Shown: positions 1 to 8,390, counted from the stretch's first letter. The stretch is 21,558 bases of DNA from Xanthobacteraceae bacterium (GCA_030037105.1 JASHRY010000050.1:1-21558); one strand, 5' to 3'. Numbers and translations are program-made. The notes: generated by a model not told the origin, from the sequence alone.

Positions 1-1217
1 ACCCGCGGCCGCACCAGCGCCCATTCGTTATTGCGAACAAGCACTTCCGGGACGAGCGCGCGGCTATTATAGGTCCCGGCCTGGACCGCGCCATAGGCGC
101 CGGCACTCATGATGGCGAGGAGATCGCCGGGCTGCGGCTCAACGAGCGAGCGGTCGAGCGCGAGGAAGTCGCCCGATTCGCACACCGGCCCGACCACATC
201 GGCAATGATTCGCTGCGCCCCGCCCGGCGGCTCGCGAACCGGTCGGATGTCGTGGTGCGCGTCATAGAGCGTCGGGCGGACGAGATCGTTCATGCCGGCA
301 TCGACGATGATGAAGATTTTCGCCTCGCCCCGCTTCACGTAGAGGACGCGCGTCACCAGAATTCCGGCGTTGCCGCAGATGAGGCGGCCCGGCTCGAAGA
401 TCAGCTTGCAGCCAAGCCCGCGCGTCGCGCGCTTGACGACGGCCGCATAGGCATCGGGATTGGGCGGCGGCTCATTATCCTCGCGGTAGGGAATGCCGAG
501 GCCGCCGCCGAGATCGACGTGGCTGATGGTGTGGCCGTCCGCGCGCAACGCGCGCACGAAATCGGCCAGGAGCGCAAAGGCGTCGTCGAACGGATCGAGC
601 GCGGTGATCTGGCTGCCGATATGCATATCGACGCCGGCGACGCGAACGCCCGCGAGTTTGGCGGCGCGGGCATAGGCCTCCCGCGCGCGGCTGATCGGAA
701 TGCCGAACTTGTTCTCGGCCTTGCCGGTGGCGATCTTGGCGTGGGTCTTGGGGTCGATGTCGGGATTGACCCGGATCGAAATGTCGGCGGAGCGGCCCTT
801 GCCGGCGGCGATTGCGGCAAGGAGCTCAAGCTCCGGCTCGGATTCGACGTTGACGCAGAGAATGCCTTCGTCGACCGCGAGCGCCAGCTCGCGCGCGGTC
901 TTGCCGACGCCGGAGAACATGATCTTATCCGGCGGGATGCCCGCCGTCCGTGCGCGCAAAAGTTCGCCGGCGGAGACGACGTCGGCGCCGGCGCCGAGCC
1001 GGGCGAGCGTCTTGACCACCGCCTGGTTGGAATTCGCCTTCATCGCGTAGCAGATCAGCGCATCGACATCGGCGAAGGCGCCGGCGAACACCCGATAGTG
1101 GCGCCCGAGCGTGGCGCTCGAATAGCAATAGAAGGGCGTGCCGACCGCCTCGGCAAGCCCGAGAAGATCGACCGCTTCGGCGTTGAGCACGCCGTCGCGA
1201 TAGGCGAAGTGATGCAT
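1..1217 (-). CDS. lysA: Diaminopimelate decarboxylase (C-terminus cut by window edge)
   Basis: This is a PLP-dependent, cytosolic enzyme that decarboxylates meso-diaminopimelate to L-lysine, the last step of lysine biosynthesis. The reverse strand starts MHHFAYRDGVLNAEAV. It then shows the alanine-racemase-like barrel with the PLP lysine in CYAMKANSN (residues 56-64), the HIGSQI histidine segment, the glycine-rich GGGLGIP phosphate-binding loop and EPGRLICG. The C-terminal beta domain carries the substrate and PLP residues in GPVCESGDFLA and SAGAYGA. About 405 codons are present; family members are usually about 420 residues, so only a short tail is missing. The ATG at 1217 is secure because an in-frame TAA lies three codons upstream, although no clear ribosome binding site is visible. 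The gene lies 127 bp downstream of the lptM-like gene on the same strand, and a palindromic repeat fills most of that gap. Confidence 0.97.
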   Translation of the reverse strand, partial: MHHFAYRDGVLNAEAVDLLGLAEAVGTPFYCYSSATLGRHYRVFAGAFADVDALICYAMKANSNQAVVKTLARLGAGADVVSAGELLRARTAGIPPDKIMFSGVGKTARELALAVDEGILCVNVESEPELELLAAIAAGKGRSADISIRVNPDIDPKTHAKIATGKAENKFGIPISRAREAYARAAKLAGVRVAGVDMHIGSQITALDPFDDAFALLADFVRALRADGHTISHVDLGGGLGIPYREDNEPPPNPDAYAAVVKRATRGLGCKLIFEPGRLICGNAGILVTRVLYVKRGEAKIFIIVDAGMNDLVRPTLYDAHHDIRPVREPPGGAQRIIADVVGPVCESGDFLALDRSLVEPQPGDLLAIMSAGAYGAVQAGTYNSRALVPEVLVRNNEWALVRPR

Positions 1218-1228
1218 GGCGCGTGTTT

Positions 1229-1308
1229 AAAGCATGATCCGGAAAGGTGGAAACCGGTTTTCCGAACAAATCATGCGCATGGAAAGCATGATCCGGAAAG
1301 GCGGGGAA
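1229..1308. repeat. Dispersed palindromic repeat, one full unit plus a half unit
   Basis: The full unit (about 1230-1278) has arms GCATGAT..CGGAAA and TTTCCG..ATCATGC around the centre AACCGGTT, so it folds into a hairpin. A second left half-unit follows directly at 1284-1308 (AAGCATGATCCGGAAAGG) and lacks its partner arm. I recognise this as the short palindromic intergenic element common in Bradyrhizobium and related Hyphomicrobiales. It lies between the lptM-like gene and lysA, so it would be in their shared transcript if they form an operon. The family assignment is from memory; the palindrome and the partial duplication are seen directly. Confidence 0.8.
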
Positions 1309-1344
1309 AGAAGGGATGAGGACGCAAAGATAAGTCACCCCGCT

Positions 1345-1620
1345 CTATTGCAGCAGGAAGTCAAGAAAGAACGTCTTTTTCTGAGCCGGCGGAGTGGCCG
1401 GCTTGGCTTGGGCCGCGGTTTCCTGCGGTCCGCCGGTCGGAGTTGTCGGATCGATGAAGGTGGTCGGCGCGGCGCCGGGGGCACTCGTCGAAGGAGCCGG
1501 TTGCGCTGCCGGACTGGACGGCGCTTCGGGAATTCCGTTTCGCCCACAGGCGACGAGGCCGAGCGCGATGATGATCGCCGCGGCGAGCGCAAACGGGAAC
1601 TTGAACCGGTCACGGGCCAA
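1345..1620 (-). CDS. lptM: LptM-like small lipoprotein (TTG start)
   Basis: This small secreted lipoprotein of 91 residues resembles LptM (YifL), which in E. coli assists assembly of the LPS translocon LptDE in the outer membrane. From the TTG at 1620 the protein begins (M)ARDRFKFPFALAAAIII, a positively charged start and hydrophobic core. The lipobox LVAC follows, then GRNGIPEAP, which fits the short CGxxGP-type LptM pattern. The remainder is low-complexity Pro/Ala/Ser/Thr and ends KKTFFLDFLLQ. I chose TTG because AAGGAG sits six bases upstream; the next in-frame ATG upstream (1656) would put an implausible tail before the signal peptide. The gene lies between argH and lysA on the same strand. 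The lipoprotein call is firm; the LptM function is inferred from the motif and neighbourhood. Confidence 0.82.
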   Translation of the reverse strand: MARDRFKFPFALAAAIIIALGLVACGRNGIPEAPSSPAAQPAPSTSAPGAAPTTFIDPTTPTGGPQETAAQAKPATPPAQKKTFFLDFLLQ

Positions 1621-1626
1621 AGGACG

Positions 1627-1632
1627 CTCCTT
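1627..1632 (-). promoter_or_regulatory. Shine-Dalgarno that fixes the TTG start of the LptM-like gene
   Basis: On the minus strand AAGGAG is followed by six bases and then TTG (1620-1618). It is one of the few strong ribosome binding sites in the window and decides the start against an ATG 36 bp further upstream. Confidence 0.75.
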
Positions 1633-1728
1633 TGAGCTGCCGCCGTCAGGCAGCATAGCAGATCGGATTGCGGCGGCATGATTTTGGCGGCAACATCTTG
1701 CCGGCACGTTTATCGCCGTTGCGGCGGG

Positions 1729-3117
1729 TTACGCGCCTTTCCGCAGTCGCTTCAGCCAGCGTTTGGCCTGCGCGGCCACGTTCTTCGGAGCCGTGCCGCC
1801 GTAGACCGCGCGGCTTTTCACCGATTCGTCGACCGCGAGCACCCTGTAGACCGCCTTGGTGATCCGCGGCTCGATCGCCTGCATGGCGGCAAGCGGCAGC
1901 TTGTCCAGCGGGACGCCGGCTGCGGCCGCCTTGGCCACGATCCGGCCGGTCACGCGATGGGCCTCGCGAAACGGCAGGTCGAGCGCGCGCGTGAGCCAGT
2001 CGGCAAGATCGGTTGCGGTCGCAAAACCTTCGCCCGCGGCTTGCCGCATGCGCGCGAGGTCGGGCTCCATGTCGCGCACCATGCCGGTCATGGCAACGAC
2101 CGAGAGCCTGAGTGCGCCGAGCGCATCGATCACCCCCTCCTTATCCTCCTGCATGTCCTTCTGATAGGCGAGCGGCAGCCCTTTCATCACCGCGAGCAGC
2201 GCGGTGAGCGCGCCGACGATGCGGCCGGCCTTGGCACGAACAAGTTCCGCCGCGTCGGGGTTGCGCTTCTGCGGCATGATCGAGGAGCCGGTGGTGAACC
2301 GGTCGGAAAGCCGGATGAGGCCGACGAGCGGCGACGACCAGAGCACGATCTCCGCGGCGAACCGCGACAGATGCACGGCTGCGATCGCGCACGCGGCCAG
2401 CGTCTCCAGCACGAAGTCGCGGTCGGCGACGGCATCGAGCGAATTCGCCATCGGCCGCGCGAAGCCGAGCGTCGCTGCGGTCAGCGCCCGATCGATCGGG
2501 AAGGAAGTACCGGCGAGCGCCGCGGCGCCGAGCGGGCTTTCATTGAGGCGCCTGCGCGCGTCGGCGAAGCGGCCGCGATCGCGCGCCGCCATCTCGACAT
2601 AAGCGAGCAGGTGATGGCCGAGAGTCACCGGCTGCGCGCTTTGCAGGTGGGTGAAGCCCGGCATCACCGTCGCCGCATGCGCGAGCGCCTTCTCGGCGAG
2701 CGCACACTGGTAGGCGGCGAGCGCCACGTCGATCCCGTCGATCCGATCGCGGACCCAAAGCCGCAAGTCGGTCGCCACCTGGTCGTTGCGCGAGCGCGCG
2801 GTATGCAGCCGCCCGGCGGCCGGCCCGATCAGCTCCTCGAGCCGGCTTTCCACGTTCATATGGATGTCCTCCAGCGCGCGCTTGAAGACGAATTTTCCGG
2901 CTTCGATCTCTGACAGAATCGTGTCTAGACCGTGAGCGATGCGCTTTGCATCCTTCGCCGTAATGATGCCGGTTTTGGCCAACATTGCCGCATGGGCCTT
3001 GCTCGCGGCGATGTCCTGCCGGTAAAGCTGGCGGTCGAAGTCGATCGAGGCGTTGATCTCCTCCATGATCGGATCGGGTTTTGCGCCGAAGCGTCCGCCC
3101 CACATTTTGTTGCTCAT
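1729..3117 (-). CDS. argH: Argininosuccinate lyase
   Basis: This cytosolic homotetrameric lyase splits argininosuccinate into arginine and fumarate, the last step of arginine biosynthesis. The 462-residue product has the usual family length and begins [19 protein letters not shown]. It carries the substrate-binding SRNDQVATD segment, the histidine in [12 protein letters not shown] and the fumarate-lyase superfamily signature [11 protein letters not shown], whose flexible loop holds the catalytic serine. The open frame extends further upstream, but MSNKMWGG is the normal start of the family. The first gene on the opposite strand, tlpA, starts only 27 bp away, so each promoter must overlap the other gene's 5' end. 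The LptM-like gene and lysA follow in the same direction after 108 and 127 bp and are probably cotranscribed. Confidence 0.97.
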   Translation of the reverse strand: MSNKMWGGRFGAKPDPIMEEINASIDFDRQLYRQDIAASKAHAAMLAKTGIITAKDAKRIAHGLDTILSEIEAGKFVFKRALEDIHMNVESRLEELIGPAAGRLHTARSRNDQVATDLRLWVRDRIDGIDVALAAYQCALAEKALAHAATVMPGFTHLQSAQPVTLGHHLLAYVEMAARDRGRFADARRRLNESPLGAAALAGTSFPIDRALTAATLGFARPMANSLDAVADRDFVLETLAACAIAAVHLSRFAAEIVLWSSPLVGLIRLSDRFTTGSSIMPQKRNPDAAELVRAKAGRIVGALTALLAVMKGLPLAYQKDMQEDKEGVIDALGALRLSVVAMTGMVRDMEPDLARMRQAAGEGFATATDLADWLTRALDLPFREAHRVTGRIVAKAAAAGVPLDKLPLAAMQAIEPRITKAVYRVLAVDESVKSRAVYGGTAPKNVAAQAKRWLKRLRKGA

Positions 3118-3144
3118 GATGCGTCCGCCAAGGTGCTTTCGTTG

Positions 3145-3816
3145 ATGACCGAGCAATCCGCCCCACCGCGTCGGGCAGTGGGCCGTTTGCGCCTCATGTC
3201 CGTGGTTGCGGCCGTCCTCATCCTGGCCGTCGTCGCGGCGGTATACGGGATTGACCATCTGCGAAGCAATCCGGCCGCGGCGGCCTGCGCGCCCGCGGTC
3301 GCGACCGCCCGCCGGATCGCGCCGCTTGCCCATGGACAGATTGCGGCATTGACCGTGGCGCGCACGGCATTCCGTGTCCCCGACCTTGCCTTCAAGGACG
3401 CCGCCGGCCGCGACCGCAGGCTTGCGGATTGGCGCGGCCGCACCGTCCTCCTCAACCTCTGGGCCACCTGGTGCGTGCCCTGCCGCAAGGAGATGCCGGC
3501 GCTCGATGCGCTCGAAAGCAAGCTCGGCGGGGCGAATTTCGAGGTCGTCGCCGTCAATATCGACACCCGCGATCCGCAAAAGCCGCTCGCCTTCCTCAAG
3601 GAGATCGGGGTGACCCGCCTCGCCTATTATTCCGACCCGAGCGCCAAGGTGTTCGAGGACCTGAAAACGGCCGGCAAGGCCTTCGGCATGCCGACGACGC
3701 TCATCGTCGACCGCGCCGGCTGCGAGATCGGCGAAATGGCGGGACCGGCCGAATGGGCGAGCGCCGACGGCGTGAAGCTGGTGAGCGCCGCCGCGGCCGC
3801 GGACAAGAACAACTGA
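3145..3816 (+). CDS. tlpA: TlpA, membrane-anchored thioredoxin-like protein
   Basis: This 223-residue protein is a periplasm-facing thiol:disulfide reductant. In Bradyrhizobium japonicum TlpA is needed for cytochrome oxidase maturation, where it reduces the copper chaperone ScoI and the CuA site of subunit II. Visible here are a single N-terminal membrane anchor (residues about 18-36), a thioredoxin fold with the active site WCVPC (Cys110 and Cys113), and the cis-proline loop GMPTT (Pro183). Two further cysteines (Cys48 and Cys193) match the extra structural disulfide known for TlpA. The ATG at 3145 is chosen because the frame upstream runs into argH and would precede the anchor. The head-to-head position with argH matches the arrangement I recall from Bradyrhizobium. 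Confidence 0.93.
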   Translation: MTEQSAPPRRAVGRLRLMSVVAAVLILAVVAAVYGIDHLRSNPAAAACAPAVATARRIAPLAHGQIAALTVARTAFRVPDLAFKDAAGRDRRLADWRGRTVLLNLWATWCVPCRKEMPALDALESKLGGANFEVVAVNIDTRDPQKPLAFLKEIGVTRLAYYSDPSAKVFEDLKTAGKAFGMPTTLIVDRAGCEIGEMAGPAEWASADGVKLVSAAAAADKNN

Positions 3817-3888
3817 TTGATCCCGCTCAACGACGGCTGGGTTTGACGGGCCGTTAACACGCGCGAGGCTCGCGACGACACAATTTTT

Positions 3889-3917
3889 ATGTCCTCCCGC
3901 ACAGCGGGGGAGGACAT
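3889..3917. terminator. Possible hairpin between convergent tlpA and cytochrome c genes
   Basis: ATGTCCTCCC and GGGAGGACAT form a perfect 10-bp stem around a nine-base loop, between the stops of two convergent genes. A run of five T lies just before the hairpin on the plus strand. On neither strand does a T-run follow the stem, so it is not a canonical intrinsic terminator. Its position makes a bidirectional stop or mRNA 3'-end protection the natural guess. Confidence 0.45.
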
Positions 3918-3920
3918 CGA

Positions 3921-4493
3921 TCACATTCCGCCGAGCAGGGACGTGAGCGCCGCGATGTCTTTGTCCGAAATCGCCCGCATGAGGCCGGTCATGCCGGGAT
4001 TGTTACCGCGCGCGCCGGTGCGGAAGTCGGTCATGGTCTTGCGCAGGTAGGCGTCACTCTGGCCGGCGAGACGCGGCAGCATGCCCTCGCCCCTGAACCC
4101 ATCCTCATGGCAGCTCGTACAGACGACCGAGGCGTTGGCGTGCTGCGCCTGCACTGCGACATTGGCCAGCGGCGGCGGCTGGTGCAAATTAGGCCAGGGC
4201 TTGGTCGAGAAATATTGCGCCAGCGCCATCAAGTCCTTGCGTTCGAGCCCCTGTGCGATCGGAGTCATTTGCTCGTTCTTGCGCGTGCCGGACTTGAAAT
4301 CGCAAAGCTGGAAAAAGAGATAGCCGAGCTGCTGGCCCCAGATGACGGGCACCGGGAAGGATTGTTGCGGCGGTACGCCGTCATCGCCATGGCAGGCGGC
4401 GCAGATTTGCGCCTTCTCCGCGATGCTCTGCGCCGACGCGGCGCCCGACAGCGCGACCAGCACGACAACAACCGTGAGCGAGAGTCGATGCAT
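3921..4493 (-). CDS. Periplasmic dihaem cytochrome c (c4/c553-like)
   Basis: This 190-residue secreted cytochrome begins with a signal peptide, [21 protein letters not shown], cleaved near residue 21. Two covalent haem sites are visible: CAACH (residues 31-35) and CTSCH (125-129). Candidate distal methionine ligands are Met76 and Met168 or Met172. The two similar halves, each with a haem near its start and an ARG/GNNPGM-like or TRKNEQM-like ligand loop, fit the cytochrome c4 type. Such proteins carry electrons to terminal oxidases. The ATG at 4493 is chosen because it places the signal peptide at the N-terminus; a start at 4538 would add 15 unneeded residues. It sits near tlpA, whose family serves oxidase biogenesis, but the two genes are convergent, so co-regulation is not shown. 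Confidence 0.88.
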   Translation of the reverse strand: MHRLSLTVVVVLVALSGAASAQSIAEKAQICAACHGDDGVPPQQSFPVPVIWGQQLGYLFFQLCDFKSGTRKNEQMTPIAQGLERKDLMALAQYFSTKPWPNLHQPPPLANVAVQAQHANASVVCTSCHEDGFRGEGMLPRLAGQSDAYLRKTMTDFRTGARGNNPGMTGLMRAISDKDIAALTSLLGGM

Positions 4494-4573
4494 GGGAGAC
4501 CGGCGGGAAGAGGTCGGCGGGATCGGGTGTCTCGTCACTTTTTAGCTATATGCGAAAAGCCAAGCCATGGCAT

Positions 4574-4661
4574 TACGTCGGGTGGGTAGCCGCATAGTAG
4601 CGCAACCCCAGAGCGATACCGACCGATGGTTTTCCGCTTTGCTCAATCCATCCTACGCAAT
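4574..4661. repeat. Degenerate dispersed inverted repeat in the cytochrome c / hbdA gap
   Basis: CGTCGGGTGGG (4576-4586) is imperfectly complementary to CCATCCTACG (4648-4657). Between them lie GTAGCCGCATAGTAGCGCAACCCC and a GATGGTTTTCCGCTTTGCT stretch. This has the layout of the widespread GTAGGGTGGGTTAGC...CCCACCCTACGC-type intergenic repeat, decayed by substitutions. It fills a third of the 245-bp gap between the two minus-strand genes. The rest of that gap shows no gene or clear terminator. Confidence 0.6.
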
Positions 4662-4738
4662 TGGGTGGCATCCAATGCTTATCCCGGACGCACTCGACTC
4701 CCCGGCGTTATTAAGTGTGCCGAAACCCCGCGGGGAAC

Positions 4739-5671
4739 TCACCGCGTCGGCACCGGCTTCTCGCCACGATAATCGTAGAAGCCGCGCCGCGTCTTGCGGC
4801 CGAGCCAGCCGGCCTCGACATATTTCACCAGCAGCGGGCACGGCCGATATTTTGAATCCGCCAGCCCCTCGTGCAGCACTTGCATCACCGAGAGGCAGGT
4901 GTCGAGGCCGATGAAGTCGGCGAGCTCGAGCGGGCCCATCGGGTGATGGGCGCCGAGCCGCATCGCGGTGTCGATCGCCTCGACGTTGCCGACCCCTTTG
5001 TAGAGCGTGTAGATCGCCTCGTTGATCATCGGCAGCAGGATGCGGTTGACAATGAAGGCAGGGAAATCCTCGGATACCGCGATCTGCTTGCCGAGCTTGG
5101 CGATGAACTGCTTGGTCGTCTCGAAGGTGGCGTCGTCGGTGGCGATGCCGCGGATCACCTCGACCAGCTCCATCAGCGGCACCGGATTCATGAAATGAAT
5201 GCCGATGAAATGTTCCGGCCGATCGGTCGCCGCGGCCAGTCGCGTGATCGAGATCGAGGACGTGCTGGTGCCGATGATCGTCCCGGTCTTGAGCGTCGGA
5301 CAAAGCGTGCCGAAGATCTTGCGCTTGACCTCTTCATTCTCCGTCGCCGCCTCGATCACCAAATCGCAATCGCCGAGTGCGTCGAGGCTCGATGCCGCAC
5401 TGATGCGCTTGATCGCGGCCTGCCGCTCTTCGTCGCTGATGCGCTGGCGGCTGACCTGGCGCGCCATATTGCTGCTGATGGTGGCGAGCCCCTCGGAAAT
5501 GCGCTCGACGGCGACGTCGTTGAGCAACACCTGAAAGCCGGCGAGCGCGCAGACATGGGCGATGCCGCTGCCCATCTGGCCGGCGCCGACCACGCCGATC
5601 TTGCGGATCGGATGCGTCCCGCTTTCGCTCGATTCGCCGCGCGTCTTCGGCCGCTCCTTGATTTCGACCAT
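4739..5671 (-). CDS. hbdA: 3-hydroxybutyryl-CoA dehydrogenase
   Basis: This NAD(P)-dependent cytosolic enzyme interconverts 3-hydroxybutyryl-CoA and acetoacetyl-CoA, in butyrate, poly-hydroxybutyrate and fatty-acid metabolism. The 310-residue protein has the N-terminal Rossmann motif GAGQMG (residues 29-34), the catalytic serine in TSSISITRL, the catalytic His159 in GIHFMNPVP and the partner glutamate in MELVEVI (Glu171). The C-terminal dimer domain has GAHHPMGPLELADFIGLD and ends GRKTRRGFYDY. About 22 residues precede the Rossmann strand, slightly more than usual, but the start at 5671 has AGAAGG nearby upstream. It is the last gene of a same-strand set, 46 bp after etfA. In this window it could supply the crotonyl-CoA branch used by Ccr. 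Confidence 0.93.
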   Translation of the reverse strand: MVEIKERPKTRGESSESGTHPIRKIGVVGAGQMGSGIAHVCALAGFQVLLNDVAVERISEGLATISSNMARQVSRQRISDEERQAAIKRISAASSLDALGDCDLVIEAATENEEVKRKIFGTLCPTLKTGTIIGTSTSSISITRLAAATDRPEHFIGIHFMNPVPLMELVEVIRGIATDDATFETTKQFIAKLGKQIAVSEDFPAFIVNRILLPMINEAIYTLYKGVGNVEAIDTAMRLGAHHPMGPLELADFIGLDTCLSVMQVLHEGLADSKYRPCPLLVKYVEAGWLGRKTRRGFYDYRGEKPVPTR

Positions 5672-5717
5672 CTTCGCTTACCTTCTTCGCAATTCCGCGC
5701 CCTGCTCCTTAGCTTGA

Positions 5718-6665
5718 TCACCGACCGGGCTTCTCGAGCTCCCGAGCAAGCTCCGGCAAGGCCTGATAGAGGTCCGCCACCAGTCCGTAATCGGCGACCT
5801 GGAAGATCGGCGCTTCCTCATCTTTGTTGATCGCGACAATGACTTTCGAATCCTTCATACCGGCCAGATGCTGAATGGCGCCGGAAATGCCGACCGCGAT
5901 ATAGAGGTCGGGCGCCACCACTTTCCCCGTCTGGCCGACCTGCCAGTCGTTCGGCGCATAGCCGGCGTCGACCGCCGCGCGCGAGGCGCCGACCGCGGCG
6001 CCAAGCTTGTCGGCCACCGGCTCTATATATTTGGTGAAGTTGTCGCGGCTTTGCATCGCCCGGCCGCCGGAAATGATGATCCTTGCCGAGGTCAGTTCCG
6101 GCCGTTCCGATTTCGATAGTTCTTCGCCGACGAAGCCGGAAATACCCGGATCGGCCGCGGCAGGCACCGGCTCGACCGGCGCTAGCCCGCTGCCTGAGCC
6201 GGTCGCCTGGAAAGCCGCGGTGCGCACGGTGATGACCTTCTTCGCATCGCGCGAGCGCACGGTTTGGATGGCGTTGCCCGCATAGATCGGCCGCTCGAAG
6301 GTGTCCGCTGCCACGACTTTGGTGACGTCGGAAATCTGCATCACGTCGAGCAGCGCCGCCACGCGCGGCATGATGTTCTTTCCGGTCGTGGTCGCCGGCG
6401 CCATGATCGTTTCGTAGGGCGCCGCCAGCGAGACGATCAGCGCGGCAGTCGGCTCGGCCAGCAGGTGCGCGTAGGCTGCCGCGTCCGCCAGCAACACTTT
6501 CTTGACGCCGTCGAGCTTGGCCGCGGCCTCGGCCACGGCACCGCAGCCTTGGCCGGCGACGAGGACGTGCACGTCGCCGCCAATCGCCTTGGCGGCTGTC
6601 AACGCCTTGTTGGTCGCGTCCTTCAGCGTCTTGTCGTCGTGCTCGGCGAGGAGGAGCGTCGGCAT
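5718..6665 (-). CDS. etfA: Electron transfer flavoprotein, alpha subunit
   Basis: This is the FAD-binding subunit of the soluble ETF heterodimer, which takes electrons from acyl-CoA dehydrogenases and passes them to ETF:ubiquinone oxidoreductase. The protein begins MPTLLLAEHDDKTLKDAT and has a variable N-terminal domain. The C-terminal FAD domain includes SGGRAMQSRDNF, the GASRAAVDAGYAPNDWQVGQTGK segment, and the family signature around LYIAVGISGAIQHLAGM and INKDEEAPIF. The frame also allows a TTG four codons upstream (6677), but the ATG at 6665 gives the standard family start. It follows etfB after 79 bp, a gap that holds an inverted repeat. Confidence 0.96.
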   Translation of the reverse strand: MPTLLLAEHDDKTLKDATNKALTAAKAIGGDVHVLVAGQGCGAVAEAAAKLDGVKKVLLADAAAYAHLLAEPTAALIVSLAAPYETIMAPATTTGKNIMPRVAALLDVMQISDVTKVVAADTFERPIYAGNAIQTVRSRDAKKVITVRTAAFQATGSGSGLAPVEPVPAAADPGISGFVGEELSKSERPELTSARIIISGGRAMQSRDNFTKYIEPVADKLGAAVGASRAAVDAGYAPNDWQVGQTGKVVAPDLYIAVGISGAIQHLAGMKDSKVIVAINKDEEAPIFQVADYGLVADLYQALPELARELEKPGR

Positions 6666-6684
6666 CACGGCGTCCAATCGCGCA

Positions 6685-6720
6685 TCATTCCGGACAGCGG
6701 TTTCGCGGCTTCCGGAATGA
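6685..6720. repeat. Inverted repeat between etfB and etfA
   Basis: TCATTCCGG (6685-6693) and CCGGAATGA (6712-6720) are perfect complements, with AGC/GCT extending the stem inside after a small mismatch. The hairpin lies in the 79-bp spacer between two subunit genes of one complex and so would be in the shared mRNA. It looks like a short dispersed element or an mRNA-processing or stability hairpin; the sequence does not decide between these. Confidence 0.65.
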
Positions 6721-6744
6721 CGATTAAATGCGAGGTGGCCGCCA

Positions 6745-7491
6745 TCAGATCGCCCCCGCTTCCTTCAGCTTGTCGACGAGTTCGGCGACGCTCTTGACCT
6801 TCACGCCGGCTTTGCGCACCGGCGGCTCGGCGGTTTTGACGATTTCAAGCCGCGGCTTGACATCAACCCCATAATCGCCCGCAGTCTTCTCGTCGATCGG
6901 CTTCTTCTTCGCTTTCATGATGTTGGGCAGCGACGCGTAGCGCGGCTCGTTCAAGCGCAGATCGGTGGTCACGATCGCGGGCAATTTGAGCTTCACGGTC
7001 TGCAGGCCACCGTCGACCTCGCGCGTGACCAGAAGCGCGTCGCCCTCGATCACCACCTTGGAGGCGAAAGTGCCCTGCGGCCAGCCGAGCAACGCCGCGA
7101 GCATCTGGCCGGTCTGGTTGCAGTCGTCGTCGATCGCCTGCTTGCCCATGATGACGAGGCCCGGCTCCTCCGCGGCGGCGACGGCTTTGAGGATTTTCGC
7201 CACCGCGAGCGGCTCGACGACGCCATCGGCCTTGACCAGGATACCGCGGTCGGCGCCCATCGCGAGCGCGGTGCGGATCGTCTCGGCCGCCTGCGCCGTT
7301 CCGATCGAGACCGCGACGATCTCGCTCGCCTTGCCCGCTTCCTTGAGCCGGATCGCCTCCTCGACGGCGATCTCGTCGAACGGATTCATCGACATCTTGA
7401 CATTGGCCAGATCGACGCCGGAGCCGTCCGCCTTGACCCGGATTTTCACATCCTTGTCGACCGCCCGCTTCACCGGCACGAGGATTTTCAT
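6745..7491 (-). CDS. etfB: Electron transfer flavoprotein, beta subunit
   Basis: This is the AMP-binding partner of EtfA. The 248-residue protein starts [19 protein letters not shown] and has the usual length. It contains [17 protein letters not shown], the conserved [17 protein letters not shown] segment and [23 protein letters not shown]. The last two carry the AMP-binding and partner-recognition region typical of beta subunits. It is cotranscribed with etfA by position. The SDR gene ends 84 bp upstream on the same strand. In this neighbourhood the natural electron donor is the methylsuccinyl-CoA dehydrogenase encoded at 10298-11974, although a housekeeping ETF serves many dehydrogenases. 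Confidence 0.96.
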   Translation of the reverse strand: MKILVPVKRAVDKDVKIRVKADGSGVDLANVKMSMNPFDEIAVEEAIRLKEAGKASEIVAVSIGTAQAAETIRTALAMGADRGILVKADGVVEPLAVAKILKAVAAAEEPGLVIMGKQAIDDDCNQTGQMLAALLGWPQGTFASKVVIEGDALLVTREVDGGLQTVKLKLPAIVTTDLRLNEPRYASLPNIMKAKKKPIDEKTAGDYGVDVKPRLEIVKTAEPPVRKAGVKVKSVAELVDKLKEAGAI

Positions 7492-7575
7492 GGCTTTTCG
7501 GGCCGCTCCCGGTCGCTCTTCGGAAAGTTCCGGCGATGCTGCGGTGCGGGAAAGTACCGGCCGTCGCGCTCGCGG

Positions 7576-8364
7576 TCAACGGATCGGGCGGGTGAATGGC
7601 AGGGTGCTGGAAAGGCCGCCATCGACCGCCAAGGCTTGGCCGTTGACATAGGAGGATTCGTCGCTCGCCAGGAACAGCGCCATGGCCGCTATTTCCTCCG
7701 GCGCGCCGGCGCGCTGCAGCGGATTGAGCTGGCCGATCTTGCCGGCCGTGCCGCGTTCACGTGCGGCGGCGAACAGCCGGCGGGTCATGCCGGTCTCGAT
7801 CAACCCCGGACAGATCGCATTGACGCGCACGCCGGTGCCGAGAAGGGCGCTCGCCGCCGTCTGCGCGAGGCTGATGACGCCGGCTTTGCTCGAACTATAG
7901 GGCGCGCCGCCCGCGTTCGCGCGCAAGCCCGCAACCGAGGCGGTGAGAATGATCGAGCCGCGGCCTTTTTCGACCATGTGCCTGGCGGCATGTTTGATCG
8001 CGAGGAACGGGCCGATCAGATTGACCTGCAGGACATGGAGCCAAAGATCCACGCTCTGCTCGAGAAGCGGATCGGGGCCGCCGATGATACCGGCATTGGC
8101 AAAGACGACGTCGAGCGCACCGAAAGTCGTCAGCGCCTGGTTGATGAAAGCTTTGACATTGTCCTCCTGGCTGGCATCCGCGGTGAAAATCTGCACGCGC
8201 CCGCCATGTTGCGAGATGGCGTTCGCGGTGCCGCTCAGTCCTTCGGCATTCTGATCGACGGCGATGACGCGCGCGCCTTCACGCGCGAATAGGACGGCGC
8301 TGGCGCGGCCGATGCCGCTTGCCGCGCCGGTGACGATCGCGACCTTGCCGTCGAGCCGCGCCAT
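7576..8364 (-). CDS. SDR-family NAD-dependent oxidoreductase
   Basis: This classical short-chain dehydrogenase/reductase of 262 residues has unknown substrate. It has the cofactor motif TGAASGIG (residues 12-19), an aspartate at the end of the second strand (AVDQN, Asp37) that favours NAD(H) over NADP(H), NAG at 90-92, and the catalytic Ser143 with Tyr156 and Lys160 in the YxxxK motif. The C-terminus has the usual [14 protein letters not shown]. The start at 8364 has GGGGAAGAG a few bases upstream. It lies 26 bp after the PduO gene and 84 bp before etfB. It may act on a hydroxyacyl-CoA or other alcohol, but SDR substrates cannot be read from such motifs. Confidence 0.9.
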   Translation of the reverse strand: MARLDGKVAIVTGAASGIGRASAVLFAREGARVIAVDQNAEGLSGTANAISQHGGRVQIFTADASQEDNVKAFINQALTTFGALDVVFANAGIIGGPDPLLEQSVDLWLHVLQVNLIGPFLAIKHAARHMVEKGRGSIILTASVAGLRANAGGAPYSSSKAGVISLAQTAASALLGTGVRVNAICPGLIETGMTRRLFAAARERGTAGKIGQLNPLQRAGAPEEIAAMALFLASDESSYVNGQALAVDGGLSSTLPFTRPIR

Positions 8365-8390
8365 GGACTCTTCCCCGCGACCTGGCTTTC

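Noticed and set aside
1678..2913. Plus-strand open frame of 411 codons antisense to argH
   Set aside because: It has an Arg/His-rich shadow composition with no signal or motif; argH on the other strand is complete.
3118..3924. Extension of the argH frame upstream by about 270 codons
   Set aside because: It would run antisense through tlpA and is unlike any argininosuccinate lyase; [10 protein letters not shown] at 3117 is the normal start.
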